A stretch of 64,000 nt of DNA, from assembly GCF_918698115.1 (NCBI RefSeq), contig NZ_CAKKLV010000005.1:1-64000 (forward strand). The letters are read 5' to 3'. This stretch comes from Peribacillus sp. Bi96 (GTDB lineage: Bacteria; Bacillota; Bacilli; Bacillales; DSM-1321). Of the stretch, positions 17,128-25,344 are shown in pieces. A program made the translations under genes and the position numbers. The notes below the pieces were generated by a model. The model was not told where the DNA came from. It made no database searches and saw nothing but the letters and a program-made list of their open reading frames with translations. How positions within the stretch are numbered: position 1 is the stretch's first letter; every line of letters begins with the position of its first letter.

Positions 17128-17781
17128 TCATTTAATGTACGTCACCACAAAAAGCATAATGAAAGAAATGACAATGATCACGGCAACCCACAGCCAAGCT
17201 AATGTCATATTCCCGGAGTCCATGGCAATATAAATCGCGGTTGGTATGGTTTGTGTCTTGCCTGGAATGTTTCCGGCAAACATGAGTGTCGCCCCGAATT
17301 CCCCCAATGCACGTGCAGAACTCAATATGGCACCTGTGACGATGGATTTGACCGCCAATGGAAGGGATACACTCAGGAACAATCTCCACTCGCCGGCCCC
17401 GTCAACCCTTGCTGCATTTTCTATTTCCTCATCTATTCCCTCAAAGCCTGTTTTAGCGGATTGGTACATAAGGGGAAAAGCTACAACGATAGATGCAATG
17501 ACTGCCGCCCACCACGTGAACATGATCGGCTGGTTAAAAACCATTTCAATGAATTGGCCTGGCACCCCGTTTTTACCCCAAATCACAATCAATAAAAAAC
17601 CTACGACAGAGGGTGGCAGAACAAGCGGCAATAAAAATGCGGTTTCAAGCAGGACTCTTCCCTTGAATTTCTTTTTAGCCATCAATCGTGCAAGGATAAT
17701 CCCCAAAAAGAACACAAGGATGCCCGCTAGTCCTGCTACCTGTATCGATAACCTGACAGGTGACCAAAAATCCTCTGTCAT
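17128..17781 (-). CDS. modB: Molybdate ABC transporter permease ModB
   Basis: 217 residues with five or six membrane segments. The ABC-permease EAA loop that docks the ATPase is ENAARVDGAGEWRLFLSVSL (about residues 140-160). FLLPLVLPPSVVGFLLI and SARALGEFGATLMFAGN are typical of ModB. It normally works with ModA (binding protein) and ModC (ATPase), but neither is next to it, so partners must be encoded elsewhere or be shared. The ATG at 17781 overlaps the stop of a 31-codon upstream frame (ATGA) and has GAGG 8 nt before it. Confidence 0.9.
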   Translation of the reverse strand: MTEDFWSPVRLSIQVAGLAGILVFFLGIILARLMAKKKFKGRVLLETAFLLPLVLPPSVVGFLLIVIWGKNGVPGQFIEMVFNQPIMFTWWAAVIASIVVAFPLMYQSAKTGFEGIDEEIENAARVDGAGEWRLFLSVSLPLAVKSIVTGAILSSARALGEFGATLMFAGNIPGKTQTIPTAIYIAMDSGNMTLAWLWVAVIIVISFIMLFVVTYIK

Positions 17782-17873
17782 GATACTATCCTCGCATCCA
17801 TGTTAAATATCAACGTATGTATATCCTTGTTCTGTATTATCACCGAGTTTGTTTCATTAAAGGCAGATTTCAT
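17778..17873 (-). CDS. Possible 31-residue leader peptide coupled to modB
   Basis: ATG at 17873 is preceded by GGGAG at 8 nt, and the stop overlaps the modB start as ATGA. The peptide (MKSAFNETNSVIIQNKD, then a mixed tail) has no family. The arrangement suggests translational coupling, but the size is small enough to arise by chance. Confidence 0.35.
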   Translation of the reverse strand: MKSAFNETNSVIIQNKDIHTLIFNMDARIVS

Positions 17874-18022
17874 TTCGTTTTCTCCCTTTCTTTTTAAAAT
17901 AACATTTAAGTTTATTTTTCTTGACATCTTGCTGACACAAAGAAACGTTAAAGTAAGAGTATCACAAATGTAAAAATAATTTCATTCCAATAAACTTGAA
18001 ACTTTGAAGGAGTCGATTTTAA

Positions 18023-18418
18023 ATGGTAACAATTTATACTACTCCAAGCAGTTTAGCCTGTCGTAAAGCAAAAGCTTGGCTTAAGAAAAACGAAATTTCA
18101 TACAATGAACGCAACCTATATTCTCAACCTCTTTCTATAGAAGAAATAAAAGAGATTTTACGTAAAACAGAAGGCGGAACAGATGAAATCATCTCAACCC
18201 GTTCTAAAAAATTCAAAAGCCTGAATATCGATATAAATAATACACCACTTAACGATCTTTGCAAGCTTATTCAAGATAATCCGGATTTACTTCGCCGGCC
18301 GATCATTTTCGACCATAAGAACTTGCATGCCGGATATAATGAAGAAGAAATGGGACGCTTCCTTCCAAGAAAGGTCCGTCATGTCCAATTATGGCGAGCA
18401 ATCTCCCAATTGGCTTAA
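18023..18418 (+). CDS. Spx/ArsC-family transcriptional regulator (Spx paralog lacking CXXC)
   Basis: 131 residues, the normal Spx length. Spx proteins bind the RNA polymerase alpha C-terminal domain and redirect transcription under thiol stress. Conserved here are [17 protein letters not shown] (with the key Gly region), LLRRPIIFD (Arg of the alpha-CTD/sulfate site) and FLPRKVR. The N-terminal redox motif, CXXC in Spx, reads SSLAC: the first Cys is Ser10, and only Cys13 remains. So a disulfide switch is not possible in this copy. AAGGAG precedes the ATG. Confidence 0.88.
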   Translation: MVTIYTTPSSLACRKAKAWLKKNEISYNERNLYSQPLSIEEIKEILRKTEGGTDEIISTRSKKFKSLNIDINNTPLNDLCKLIQDNPDLLRRPIIFDHKNLHAGYNEEEMGRFLPRKVRHVQLWRAISQLA

Positions 18419-18446
18419 ACCATTAAACACTCAGGTGCTTAACTAA

Positions 18447-18481
18447 AAGGGTTGTCCATTAAATTGGACAACCCTTTTTTT
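18447..18481. terminator. Bidirectional terminator between the Spx paralog and the sensor kinase
   Basis: AAGGGTTGTCC / GGACAACCCTT hairpin followed by seven Ts, between convergent genes. Confidence 0.9.
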
Positions 18482-19910
18482 ATATTTGATTCGCCTTCTC
18501 TACAATGATCGTAAAGGCGGTGCCTTGTTCATCGCTATCCTTCAGTACAAGATCCCCATTTTGTGCTTTTGCTAGCATCTTGCTGAATGGCAGCCCTAAA
18601 CCTAAACCACGTACCTTCAACTTTTTGCTTTCACCTCGATAAAATGGTTCAAACACGTACTGTTGTTCATGTTTCGGGATTCCTCGGCCACTGTCCTGGA
18701 CGTCAATGCAGATTCGATCATCCTCCTTTTCATAAAGGTGAATTGCTATTTTCCCGTTGCCATCAAGAGCATGCCTGGCATTATTCAAAAGGTTAATGAC
18801 AATTTGCTGCATCCGCAATGGATCTATTTGACCAAAGACTGGTTCATCAGGAACTTTTATAACAAGCTCGAACGCTTGATCATCATCCTGGGTTACTTGC
18901 CAGCGATAGGCGATTTCCTGGATGAATTTATTGATATTCTCCCGTTGCACTCGAATTTTAAAAGCGCCTGCAGATATGGCATTATAATTAAGTAAATCTT
19001 CTATCATATCTTGTAGCCGCTGGGTTTCCTTTAAGGAAATATCCAAGAATTCCTTACTCTGCTCTCCCGTAACGACATCATCCTTAACCGCTTGTATGAG
19101 TCCGCTAATGGAAGTGACAGGCGTTTTCAAATCATGGGTTACACCAGCGAGTAATTCCGCCCGTAGCTTCTCCATCGCCTTCAATCGATTGGTCATTTCT
19201 TTAAATGATTCGATCAGTTCATAAATTTCTTCTTCCTTTATTTCTTCTTCCTCTTTGAAATGGATATCATAGTTGCCTTCACGTACCTGGACCGCGGCAT
19301 TAGCTACGTCTTGGATTGGTCGCGAAATCTGCCTCGAAAGAAAATAAATGACTCCCGTTCCAAGAATTAAAAGGCCTCCTATCATGATTGCCAGCAAGCC
19401 ATGATCTTGGTTGATTTCCTTTAATGCCGCTTCTTCCTGTGCGATGACCACCCACCCTCTCGTCTCATCATTAAACGTAATGGGGGATTTGACGACATAT
19501 ACTTTGTTGTCGGAAATCTTGACCTTTTGAATTAATTCCCTATTTTTCATAATGACGTCTGGAAGTTTGTTTTCATCCGGATCGATATACAACTGAGGCA
19601 TCGTATAAATGATGCTGCCATCCGTGTCGACGATATAGATGATCGGCTGTTGGTTCAGATGAAGGATTTTTTCCCTTTCCTCAACAATCTCCGAAAGGAC
19701 CGGACCAACAACTATCTGTCCATTTTCCTTTATCGCCCGATCTGATGTTTCATCAGCCAAGTACTTAAGGAGGCTAAGCCTATATTCCAAAGCTGTTTTT
19801 TCCATCCACCATAGGGAAAAAACAGACAATAATATTAAACCTGAAATCAAGGTCAATACGTACCTCTTCGTCCAATAACGTTGTAAAGTGGTTCTTTTTT
19901 TAGTTTTCAT
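18480..19910 (-). CDS. Sensor histidine kinase (HAMP, HisKA, HATPase)
   Basis: About 476 residues. Two membrane segments (about 18-36 and 170-192) enclose an extracellular sensor domain of about 130 residues. Then come HAMP (SRQISRPIQDVANAAVQV), an acidic coiled coil, the H-box AGVTHDLKTPVTSISGL, the N-box INLLNNARHAL and G-boxes DSGRGIPKHE / GLGLGLPFSKM. ATG at 19910 is preferred over a GTG two codons earlier; it overlaps the response regulator end by 11 bp, so the two are coupled. Signal unknown. Confidence 0.9.
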   Translation of the reverse strand: MKTKKRTTLQRYWTKRYVLTLISGLILLSVFSLWWMEKTALEYRLSLLKYLADETSDRAIKENGQIVVGPVLSEIVEEREKILHLNQQPIIYIVDTDGSIIYTMPQLYIDPDENKLPDVIMKNRELIQKVKISDNKVYVVKSPITFNDETRGWVVIAQEEAALKEINQDHGLLAIMIGGLLILGTGVIYFLSRQISRPIQDVANAAVQVREGNYDIHFKEEEEIKEEEIYELIESFKEMTNRLKAMEKLRAELLAGVTHDLKTPVTSISGLIQAVKDDVVTGEQSKEFLDISLKETQRLQDMIEDLLNYNAISAGAFKIRVQRENINKFIQEIAYRWQVTQDDDQAFELVIKVPDEPVFGQIDPLRMQQIVINLLNNARHALDGNGKIAIHLYEKEDDRICIDVQDSGRGIPKHEQQYVFEPFYRGESKKLKVRGLGLGLPFSKMLAKAQNGDLVLKDSDEQGTAFTIIVEKANQI

Positions 19911-20589
19911 AGACACTCAATTGATACCCCAATCCGCGCAACGTTTTTATTTCCCCTTCAGCTGCAGGCCATGCATCGATTGCCTTCCTGATTCGTTTGA
20001 TCGCCAGGTCCACGGCACGGTCACTGCCATCATAATCCATGCCCCACACTTGATCGATCAGCTGCTCCCTCGTAAAAATTTGATTAGGGTGCTTAGCGAA
20101 AAAAATGAGAAGAGATAAATCACGTGGCGTCAAACTTATTTCTTTCCCATTCAAATGCACCATATAAGACTGATCATCGATGGTTAAACTCCCAAACTCA
20201 TGTACATGATCATCTACCGCAACAACAGTCGAGGATCTCCTTAAAACGGCATGGACCCGTGCCACGACTTCCTCGGCAACAAATGGTTTAGAGATGTAAT
20301 CATCCGCACCTGACTTAAATCCGGATAATCGGTAATCGACATCATTCAGTGCCGTCAACATGATAACCGGGCATGTATTGTCCTCCCTGATTTCCTTCAA
20401 TATATCCCAGCCTTCTTTTCCCGGCAGCATGACATCAAGCAGGACAAGGTCCGGCGTCGTTTCTTCAAATACAGGAATGGCCTTTAGCCCATCGTATACT
20501 TGGACTACATTAAAACCTTCACGCTCTAAATATGCTTTCAATACCATTGAAATGGCCAATTCATCTTCTACTACTAAAATTTTCTTCAT
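19900..20589 (-). CDS. OmpR/PhoB-family response regulator
   Basis: 229 residues. Receiver domain with the phospho-Asp in LVLLDVMLPGKEGWD (about residue 52), Thr in VIMLTA and Lys in DYISKPF. The C-terminal winged helix shows LTPRDLSLLIFFAKHPNQIF and RAVDLAIKRIRKAI. AGGAGG precedes the ATG at 20589. First gene of a two-gene operon with the kinase at 18480. Confidence 0.93.
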   Translation of the reverse strand: MKKILVVEDELAISMVLKAYLEREGFNVVQVYDGLKAIPVFEETTPDLVLLDVMLPGKEGWDILKEIREDNTCPVIMLTALNDVDYRLSGFKSGADDYISKPFVAEEVVARVHAVLRRSSTVVAVDDHVHEFGSLTIDDQSYMVHLNGKEISLTPRDLSLLIFFAKHPNQIFTREQLIDQVWGMDYDGSDRAVDLAIKRIRKAIDAWPAAEGEIKTLRGLGYQLSVYEN

Positions 20590-20850
20590 TTAAGGATTCC
20601 TCCTTCCTGAATTATAGTGGAATCATTTTGTATATGCTAACTATTAAAGTATAAGAGCTTTTTCCCTCAATTTTACCCTTTTAATGTGTCAGGATTATGT
20701 TCGCAGCAAAATTTGGCCATGATTACCCTTAGTATTTTCCATTAAACTTATTTTGAACGAAGAATCTCGATTCATTTAAACCTTCTAGGAAAAAGTCGTA
20801 TGGAAACGGGTAAAGCTTGTACAAAACTTATGATTTTCTTGTATACACCC
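20590..20850. other. Promoter region of the two-component operon
   Basis: No gene is seen. The region upstream of the response regulator is AT-rich; no operator could be assigned. Confidence 0.3.
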
Positions 20851-20885
20851 TTAAGAGGCTGGCTCAAGATGGAGCCAGCCTCTTT
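20851..20885. terminator. Terminator of the cation diffusion facilitator gene
   Basis: AAGAGGCTGGCTC / GAGCCAGCCTCTT around a short loop, with Ts on the plus-strand side. Adjacent to the stop at 20886. Confidence 0.78.
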
Positions 20886-21812
20886 TCAATTACATGTTTC
20901 GTGTGGATTCGGACAGCCCACTTCCTGTCTTTCCACTTGAATCGTGCTATGTTCAATTCCAAACTGATCGTGAAGAAGTTTTTGCGCTTCTGCTAAAACA
21001 GAATCGTGGTTGCCGCTTTCATCTATGACAACATGACAGCTCATGGACAAAAAACCAGAGGTGATCGTCCAGATATGGAGATCATGGACATCTGATACAC
21101 TGCCCAATTCCATCAAGGATGTTTTCACGTCATCCATATCGACTTGCTCGGGTGTGCCCTCCATCAAGATATGGAAAGAATCCCTCACTACCCTAAATCC
21201 GCTGATAATTATTAAAATCGCAACGATGACACTCGCAATTGGATCTGCCATTCCCCAATCGAAAAAATAAATCAAGAGTGCGGCAGCAATGGCACCCACC
21301 GATCCAAGCATATCACCAATGACATGTAAAAAGGCACTCCTTACATTCAAATTGTCTTCCTTATCTCCGCTCATTAAAATCCATGCGGCAATGATATTAA
21401 CCAGTAAACCAATGATTGAAATCAATAGCATTCCCAGGCTTTGTACCTCAGGGGGATTGATGAACCTTTTAATTGCCTCTATGAAAATGAAAACGGATAT
21501 CACGATCAAGGTCAATCCATTCAAACAAGCAGCAATGATTTCAAACCGTTTATATCCATACGATTTGGACGATGTCGCTTTTCTTTCACCCAACCTTATC
21601 GCTGTATAACTAAGTCCTAAAGCTGCCGCATCGCTAAGCATGTGACCTGCATCCGACAGTAAAGCCAGACTATTTGTCATGAATCCTCCAATAACCTCAA
21701 CTACCATAAATGTAGTGATTAACAAGAAAGAAGCCAACAACGCTTTTTTATTATTAGAATGATGGTGGTGTCCGTGCCCATGATCATGGGAGTGACCATG
21801 ATGATGTCCCAT
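20886..21812 (-). CDS. Cation diffusion facilitator, CzcD/ZitB type
   Basis: 308 residues. The His-rich N-terminus (HHHGHSHDHGHGHHHH) is followed by six membrane segments and a cytoplasmic domain. Metal site A appears as LLSDAGHMLSDAAAL in helix 2 and GDMLGSVGAIAA (H/D pair HVIGD) in helix 5. The C-terminal domain has SDVHDLHIWTI and ends CPNPHETCN. The family exports Zn2+, Co2+ or Cd2+ in exchange for protons. The start ATG at 21812 has AGGAGGG 5-6 nt upstream; longer in-frame starts precede this site. Confidence 0.92.
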   Translation of the reverse strand: MGHHHGHSHDHGHGHHHHSNNKKALLASFLLITTFMVVEVIGGFMTNSLALLSDAGHMLSDAAALGLSYTAIRLGERKATSSKSYGYKRFEIIAACLNGLTLIVISVFIFIEAIKRFINPPEVQSLGMLLISIIGLLVNIIAAWILMSGDKEDNLNVRSAFLHVIGDMLGSVGAIAAALLIYFFDWGMADPIASVIVAILIIISGFRVVRDSFHILMEGTPEQVDMDDVKTSLMELGSVSDVHDLHIWTITSGFLSMSCHVVIDESGNHDSVLAEAQKLLHDQFGIEHSTIQVERQEVGCPNPHETCN

Positions 21813-21960
21813 GCCATCCCTCCTCTCGGATTTAAAACTTATATATAGTATGGGATATATCCAGAATGGTTTCAAATGATTCACTTCCTGATTTCACTGC
21901 TGCAAAGCAAATGTTAAAAAAAGCAAATAAAAGATCCCTTTATAGGAAAACCTTCCTAAA

Positions 21961-22010
21961 AACAAAAAATAAACACCGCAGACTTTTCCTGCAGCGTTTA
22001 TTTTTTGTTT
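21961..22010 (-). terminator. Terminator of the small-gene/phosphoesterase unit
   Basis: Long A/T-rich stem AACAAAAAATAAAC / GTTTATTTTTTGTT capped by a GC-rich CTGC/GCAG inner stem; Ts on both sides. Confidence 0.8.
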
Positions 22011-22143
22011 ATCTTTCTTCTTGCATCGTATCATCGACAATGGCGTGCAGATCTTTATTAAACAATTCATTATTACAGACAAAACTGTGACGTTCCTTCT
22101 CTTGTTGCTCTTGAAGATTTCTTTGCTTTTCATGTTCCTTCAT
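22009..22143 (-). CDS. Small charged protein, 44 residues
   Basis: ATG at 22143 has GGAGG six bases upstream. The 44-residue product is hydrophilic, with a glutamine/lysine/glutamate-rich helix (MKEHEKQRNLQEQQEKER) and HAIVDDTMQEER at the end. It stops at the edge of the terminator. It is probably cotranscribed with the phosphoesterase upstream. Function unknown. Confidence 0.6.
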   Translation of the reverse strand: MKEHEKQRNLQEQQEKERHSFVCNNELFNKDLHAIVDDTMQEER

Positions 22144-22261
22144 GGCCTACCTCCAGCATCATCATGTTTTGCCTATTATCGTATCCCCAGGCATGTACCT
22201 TTATGCTGAACATTTCCCCATTTTTATCATTTATAAACGGTTCAGACCTGCTGCCCACCAT
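22130..22261 (-). CDS. Possible 43-residue protein overlapping its neighbours
   Basis: The frame overlaps the end of the phosphoesterase gene (20 nt) and the start of the 44-residue gene (14 nt). It contains MFSIKVHAWGYDNRQNMMML, which looks like real protein rather than noise, but its ribosome-binding site is weak. Could be a coupled small gene or coincidental. Confidence 0.3.
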   Translation of the reverse strand: MVGSRSEPFINDKNGEMFSIKVHAWGYDNRQNMMMLEVGHEGT

Positions 22262-22985
22262 GGAACGCACGTATAATGAATTCATGCTCAGGAACTTGTA
22301 AGCTTTTATAGGATAATAGAAACGATGAATTATCATAGATGACTTGTTCGAGATTCACCTGTATACCGGTATTTTCAATCGTAACGATGGCATAAGGTGC
22401 AACTGGTTCACCATTACAGCCAAGAGAACCTGGATTAAGGAATATCGTTCGGTCATTTTTAAAATGATGGATAGGGTGATGATGTCCAAATCCAATTAAA
22501 TCGTGATGCTGATCTTTAAAAAGTCTTTCTAAGTTATATAAATTCGGTTCGACGATTTTACTAAAAGGGTTATGGCTTATGTGTTCATCCAATTTCTTCG
22601 GTTCCATGTGATAATGAGTGAAGTAAACGGAGTGATCATTGATGGTATTCTGTATGGTGCGAGGTAAATTCTCCAGTTTGGCAATGAAATTCCAATGCAT
22701 TCTTTGCGCTATCCATTCATGATGCTCCTTGACATGAATGTGACCTTCCGGATGCGGCTCCCCGTTAATGATGGCGAGTACAGCTTCATCATGATTTCCA
22801 GTTAACATCGATAAATCATTTCTCGAAAATAAAAGTTCAAGGACTTCATTTGTATCCGGGCCTATTCCAACCATATCTCCCAAACAATAGATATGATCGA
22901 TATCCTCCCTTTGATCAATATCCCTAAGAACAGCATTTAACGCTGAAGCATTACCATGCACATCCGTTATAATGGCAACTTTCAT
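22242..22985 (-). CDS. Metallophosphoesterase, YfcE-like phosphodiesterase
   Basis: 247 residues with the calcineurin-like motif series: ITDVHGNASAL (D-x-H), CLGDMVGIGPD (GD), LTGNHDEAVLA (GNHD), YFTHYHME (H) and GFGHHHPIHH (GHxH). The motifs bind two metal ions. FLNPGSLG is the usual late loop of the YfcE/Yvn group. Substrate unknown. The start MKVAIITDVHG at 22985 is taken because the upstream extension lacks family sequence; GGAAGGGAGC lies about 12 nt before. Confidence 0.88.
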   Translation of the reverse strand: MKVAIITDVHGNASALNAVLRDIDQREDIDHIYCLGDMVGIGPDTNEVLELLFSRNDLSMLTGNHDEAVLAIINGEPHPEGHIHVKEHHEWIAQRMHWNFIAKLENLPRTIQNTINDHSVYFTHYHMEPKKLDEHISHNPFSKIVEPNLYNLERLFKDQHHDLIGFGHHHPIHHFKNDRTIFLNPGSLGCNGEPVAPYAIVTIENTGIQVNLEQVIYDNSSFLLSYKSLQVPEHEFIIRAFHGGQQV

Positions 22986-23201
22986 GATTAAGCTCAGCTC
23001 CCTTCCCCCATAATCCACAAGGTATATTATAACATTTCAAACGAAATCAAAAAAATATTCGGGCTTATTCCCCTGATTTGTTTAACGCCCATTTTTTATG
23101 AATAAGCTAACACTTCGGCCTAGAATACATAGTATGAAGTATTCCCGGTAAAGATGTTTTGCTAGGTATGTAATTCATAATATGTATGAGGAGGAAATTA
23201 A

Positions 23202-23336
23202 ATGGGTGGAAATGGTAACGATTGTTGTGGCGGCGGTGGCGGCTGCGGCGGTTTCGATAACGGATTTGCATTACTGATCGTATTATTTATCCTATTAATC
23301 ATCATTGGATGCAGTTGCGGATTCGGTGGATTCTGA
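23202..23336 (+). CDS. YjcZ-family sporulation peptide
   Basis: 44 residues: a Gly/Cys-rich N-terminus (MGGNGNDCCGGGGGCGG), a hydrophobic segment FALLIVLFILLIIIGCS and a GFGGF end. This is the YjcZ family of small sporulation proteins in Bacillales. GAGGAGG precedes the ATG at 23202. CATAGTATGA about 70 nt upstream resembles a sigma-K -10 with one mismatch, which would fit mother-cell expression (weak). Confidence 0.88.
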   Translation: MGGNGNDCCGGGGGCGGFDNGFALLIVLFILLIIIGCSCGFGGF

Positions 23337-23348
23337 TAATGTCAAAAA

Positions 23349-23380
23349 TGAAAAAGGCGCCTGATCATGGCGCCTTCTTT
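23349..23380 (+). terminator. Terminator of the yjcZ-like gene
   Basis: AAGGCGCC / GGCGCCTT hairpin followed by CTTTGTTTTTC. Confidence 0.82.
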
Positions 23381-23591
23381 GTTTTTCCATAGTCATTTTC
23401 CATTATCAAACTTTTATTACATATAAAATAGGGGTCTTCCATATTGGATCCCGGCACCCCATGATTTCATAAACGATATGTCCCATCGCATCATAACTTC
23501 ACTCACATTTTTCCATAATTAATCCCATATTGGATATCCAGCTATTTACTGCAGAATTCAGATTGTAAGAAGTATGATAATTAAATGTCCC
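23381..23591. other. Intergenic region without visible gene
   Basis: Between convergent transcripts; no coding sequence or structure beyond the flanking terminators was recognised. Confidence 0.4.
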
Positions 23592-23628
23592 GAAAAAAGC
23601 TTAAGGACGAATTGACCTTAAGCTTTCG
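23592..23628 (-). terminator. Terminator of the FMN oxidoreductase gene
   Basis: AAGCTTAAGG / CCTTAAGCTT perfect 10-bp stem. On the minus strand it is followed by six Ts. Confidence 0.82.
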
Positions 23629-23693
23629 ATAGTTACCCAAGGGAACAACCTCTGCTAGACATGAACTAATTAAAATCTTGCTACCCTCTGCTC

Positions 23694-24659
23694 TCAAATC
23701 ATAAAAGGGGCAGAGAGCCTGCTCAATCCATCCTCCATTTGTTTTTTCGCATCTTTCATCATGCCATCAAGTAATTCCTTGACCGTGGGTATATCGTCAA
23801 TCAATCCGGCAACCTGGCCGCTGTTCATAAAACCATTGTTAACATCCCCGTTCATTGCACCATTAATATGATGAGCTTCAGAGGTCATTTCACGATAATT
23901 CATAGGAGACAGCCCCTGTTTTTCCAAATCCAGGACTTTTTCGGTATATGGTTCCTTCAATACTCTTCTGACCTGACCAACGGATCTGCCCAAAATTACC
24001 GTATCATTGCCCATCGCTTCGATTAGTTTCTGTTTATATGATGGATGGAACGGTGCTTCTTGTGTTGCAATCAGCCTGGTTCCTAACTGGACGCCCGAAG
24101 CTCCGAGCATCAATGCAGCTGCCAGACCCTGTCCATTGCCGATTCCGCCAGCAGCCAAAACAGGCAGCCTCACATGCTTGCTGATTTGCGGGATGAGTGT
24201 AAAGGTGGTCAATTCCAGGTTCGAATTGATGCCGGCAGCTTCAAACCCTTCAGCAACCAACACATCGGCTCCTGCGGCCTGCGCTTTTTGCGCGTGCTTG
24301 ACCGAAGCAACGATAGCGATCACTTTTATATTCTTTTGTTGCAATTGCGGAATGTAAGGGGCAGAATTTCCAGCTGATAAGGAAACGACTGGTATATCAT
24401 GCTTCAGGACAAGATTGATTAACTCATCTGTATATGGATTAACGTTTATCGGTATGTTCAACGCGAAATTTTTATCGGTTTTATCTTTGGTTTCAAGAAT
24501 GATGGCTTCTACCTGTTCAGGATTCATGGTACCGCACCCTATTGTCCCTAAGCCACCTGCATTGGATACTGCAGCTGCTAGACTTGCATTGCTTATGTTC
24601 CCCATGCCGCCCTGAATAATAGGATATTTTATCGAAAAAAGTTCACAAATATATTTCAC
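23694..24659 (-). CDS. FMN-dependent oxidoreductase, nitronate monooxygenase / FabK-like
   Basis: 321 residues, TIM barrel. YPIIQGGMGNISNASLAAAV, SNAGGLGTIGCGTM, AEGFEAAGIN, LAAGGIGNGQGLAAALMLGA and GVQLGTRLIATQEAP are typical of the NMO/FabK group. It has AEGFEAAG where true nitronate monooxygenases have a GxEAGGH-type His, so it may be an enoyl reductase-like or other enzyme. The GTG at 24659 is chosen because GGAGGGG lies just upstream; a longer in-frame start exists without one. Confidence 0.82.
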   Translation of the reverse strand: MKYICELFSIKYPIIQGGMGNISNASLAAAVSNAGGLGTIGCGTMNPEQVEAIILETKDKTDKNFALNIPINVNPYTDELINLVLKHDIPVVSLSAGNSAPYIPQLQQKNIKVIAIVASVKHAQKAQAAGADVLVAEGFEAAGINSNLELTTFTLIPQISKHVRLPVLAAGGIGNGQGLAAALMLGASGVQLGTRLIATQEAPFHPSYKQKLIEAMGNDTVILGRSVGQVRRVLKEPYTEKVLDLEKQGLSPMNYREMTSEAHHINGAMNGDVNNGFMNSGQVAGLIDDIPTVKELLDGMMKDAKKQMEDGLSRLSAPFMI

Positions 24660-24739
24660 TTTTACCCCTCCCTGTCCATTTAATGTTATACTATATTCAT
24701 TAGAAAAACAATTCTGACTTTTCAAAAAGGAGCGAGACT

Positions 24740-25252
24740 ATGATTATTCCGTACAATAATAAAAAACCTTCTATTGACGAAACTGTTTTCGTTGCACCTG
24801 GTGCTCATTTAATCGGTGATATTTCAATTGGAAAAGAATCGTCCATTTGGTTTAACTCCGTTCTACGCGGTGATGAAGATTCAATCACAATAGGAGAGAA
24901 GTGCAGTATTCAAGATAACTCCACCATCCATTTATTTGAAGGTTGCCCTGTTGTCATCGAAGACGAAGTGACGGTTGGTCACAACGTTATCCTACATGGT
25001 TGTAAAATAGGCAAACGGTCCATAATCGGTATGGGTTCAACGATATTGGATAATGTAGAAATTGGCGAAGAATGCATCGTCGGAGCAAATACATTGATTG
25101 CCGCTGGCAAAAGTATACCTCCCCGTTCGCTAGTTATTGGTTCCCCAGGGCGAGTGGTTCGCAAATTGAATGATAAAGATCTTGAATTGATCCAACTTTC
25201 GATTGATACATATGTTCAAAAAGGAAAGGACTTCAAGGGGCTGCTTGATTAA
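24740..25252 (+). CDS. ytoA: Gamma-carbonic-anhydrase-like hexapeptide protein (YtoA/PaaY type)
   Basis: 170 residues of left-handed beta-helix hexapeptide repeats (for example IGDISIGKESSIWFNSVLRG). The three zinc histidines of the gamma-CA fold are in NSTIH and VGHNVILHG. C-terminal helix LIQLSIDTYVQKGKDFKGLL. Members are carbonic anhydrase-like or, as PaaY, CoA-thioesterases of phenylacetate pathways. It lies beside the paa island but points away from it and has its own AAAGGAG, so it may be an ordinary YtoA. Confidence 0.87.
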   Translation: MIIPYNNKKPSIDETVFVAPGAHLIGDISIGKESSIWFNSVLRGDEDSITIGEKCSIQDNSTIHLFEGCPVVIEDEVTVGHNVILHGCKIGKRSIIGMGSTILDNVEIGEECIVGANTLIAAGKSIPPRSLVIGSPGRVVRKLNDKDLELIQLSIDTYVQKGKDFKGLLD

Positions 25253-25302
25253 TTTTCACACGGAGCATATCCCGTTGACCCTACGTGACTATAATCATGT
25301 AA

Positions 25303-25344
25303 AAAAGAGCTTCGGCCAGTCACTAGTGACTGGCCGAACCTTTT
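25303..25344. terminator. Bidirectional terminator between ytoA and paaX
   Basis: The 28-bp perfect palindrome TTCGGCCAGTCACT and its complement (25311-25338), with A- and T-runs outside, lies between convergent genes. Confidence 0.9.

Noticed and set aside
17246..17806. Long plus-strand frame antisense to modB
   Set aside because: Shadow of a strongly conserved permease gene; it has no start signal of its own.
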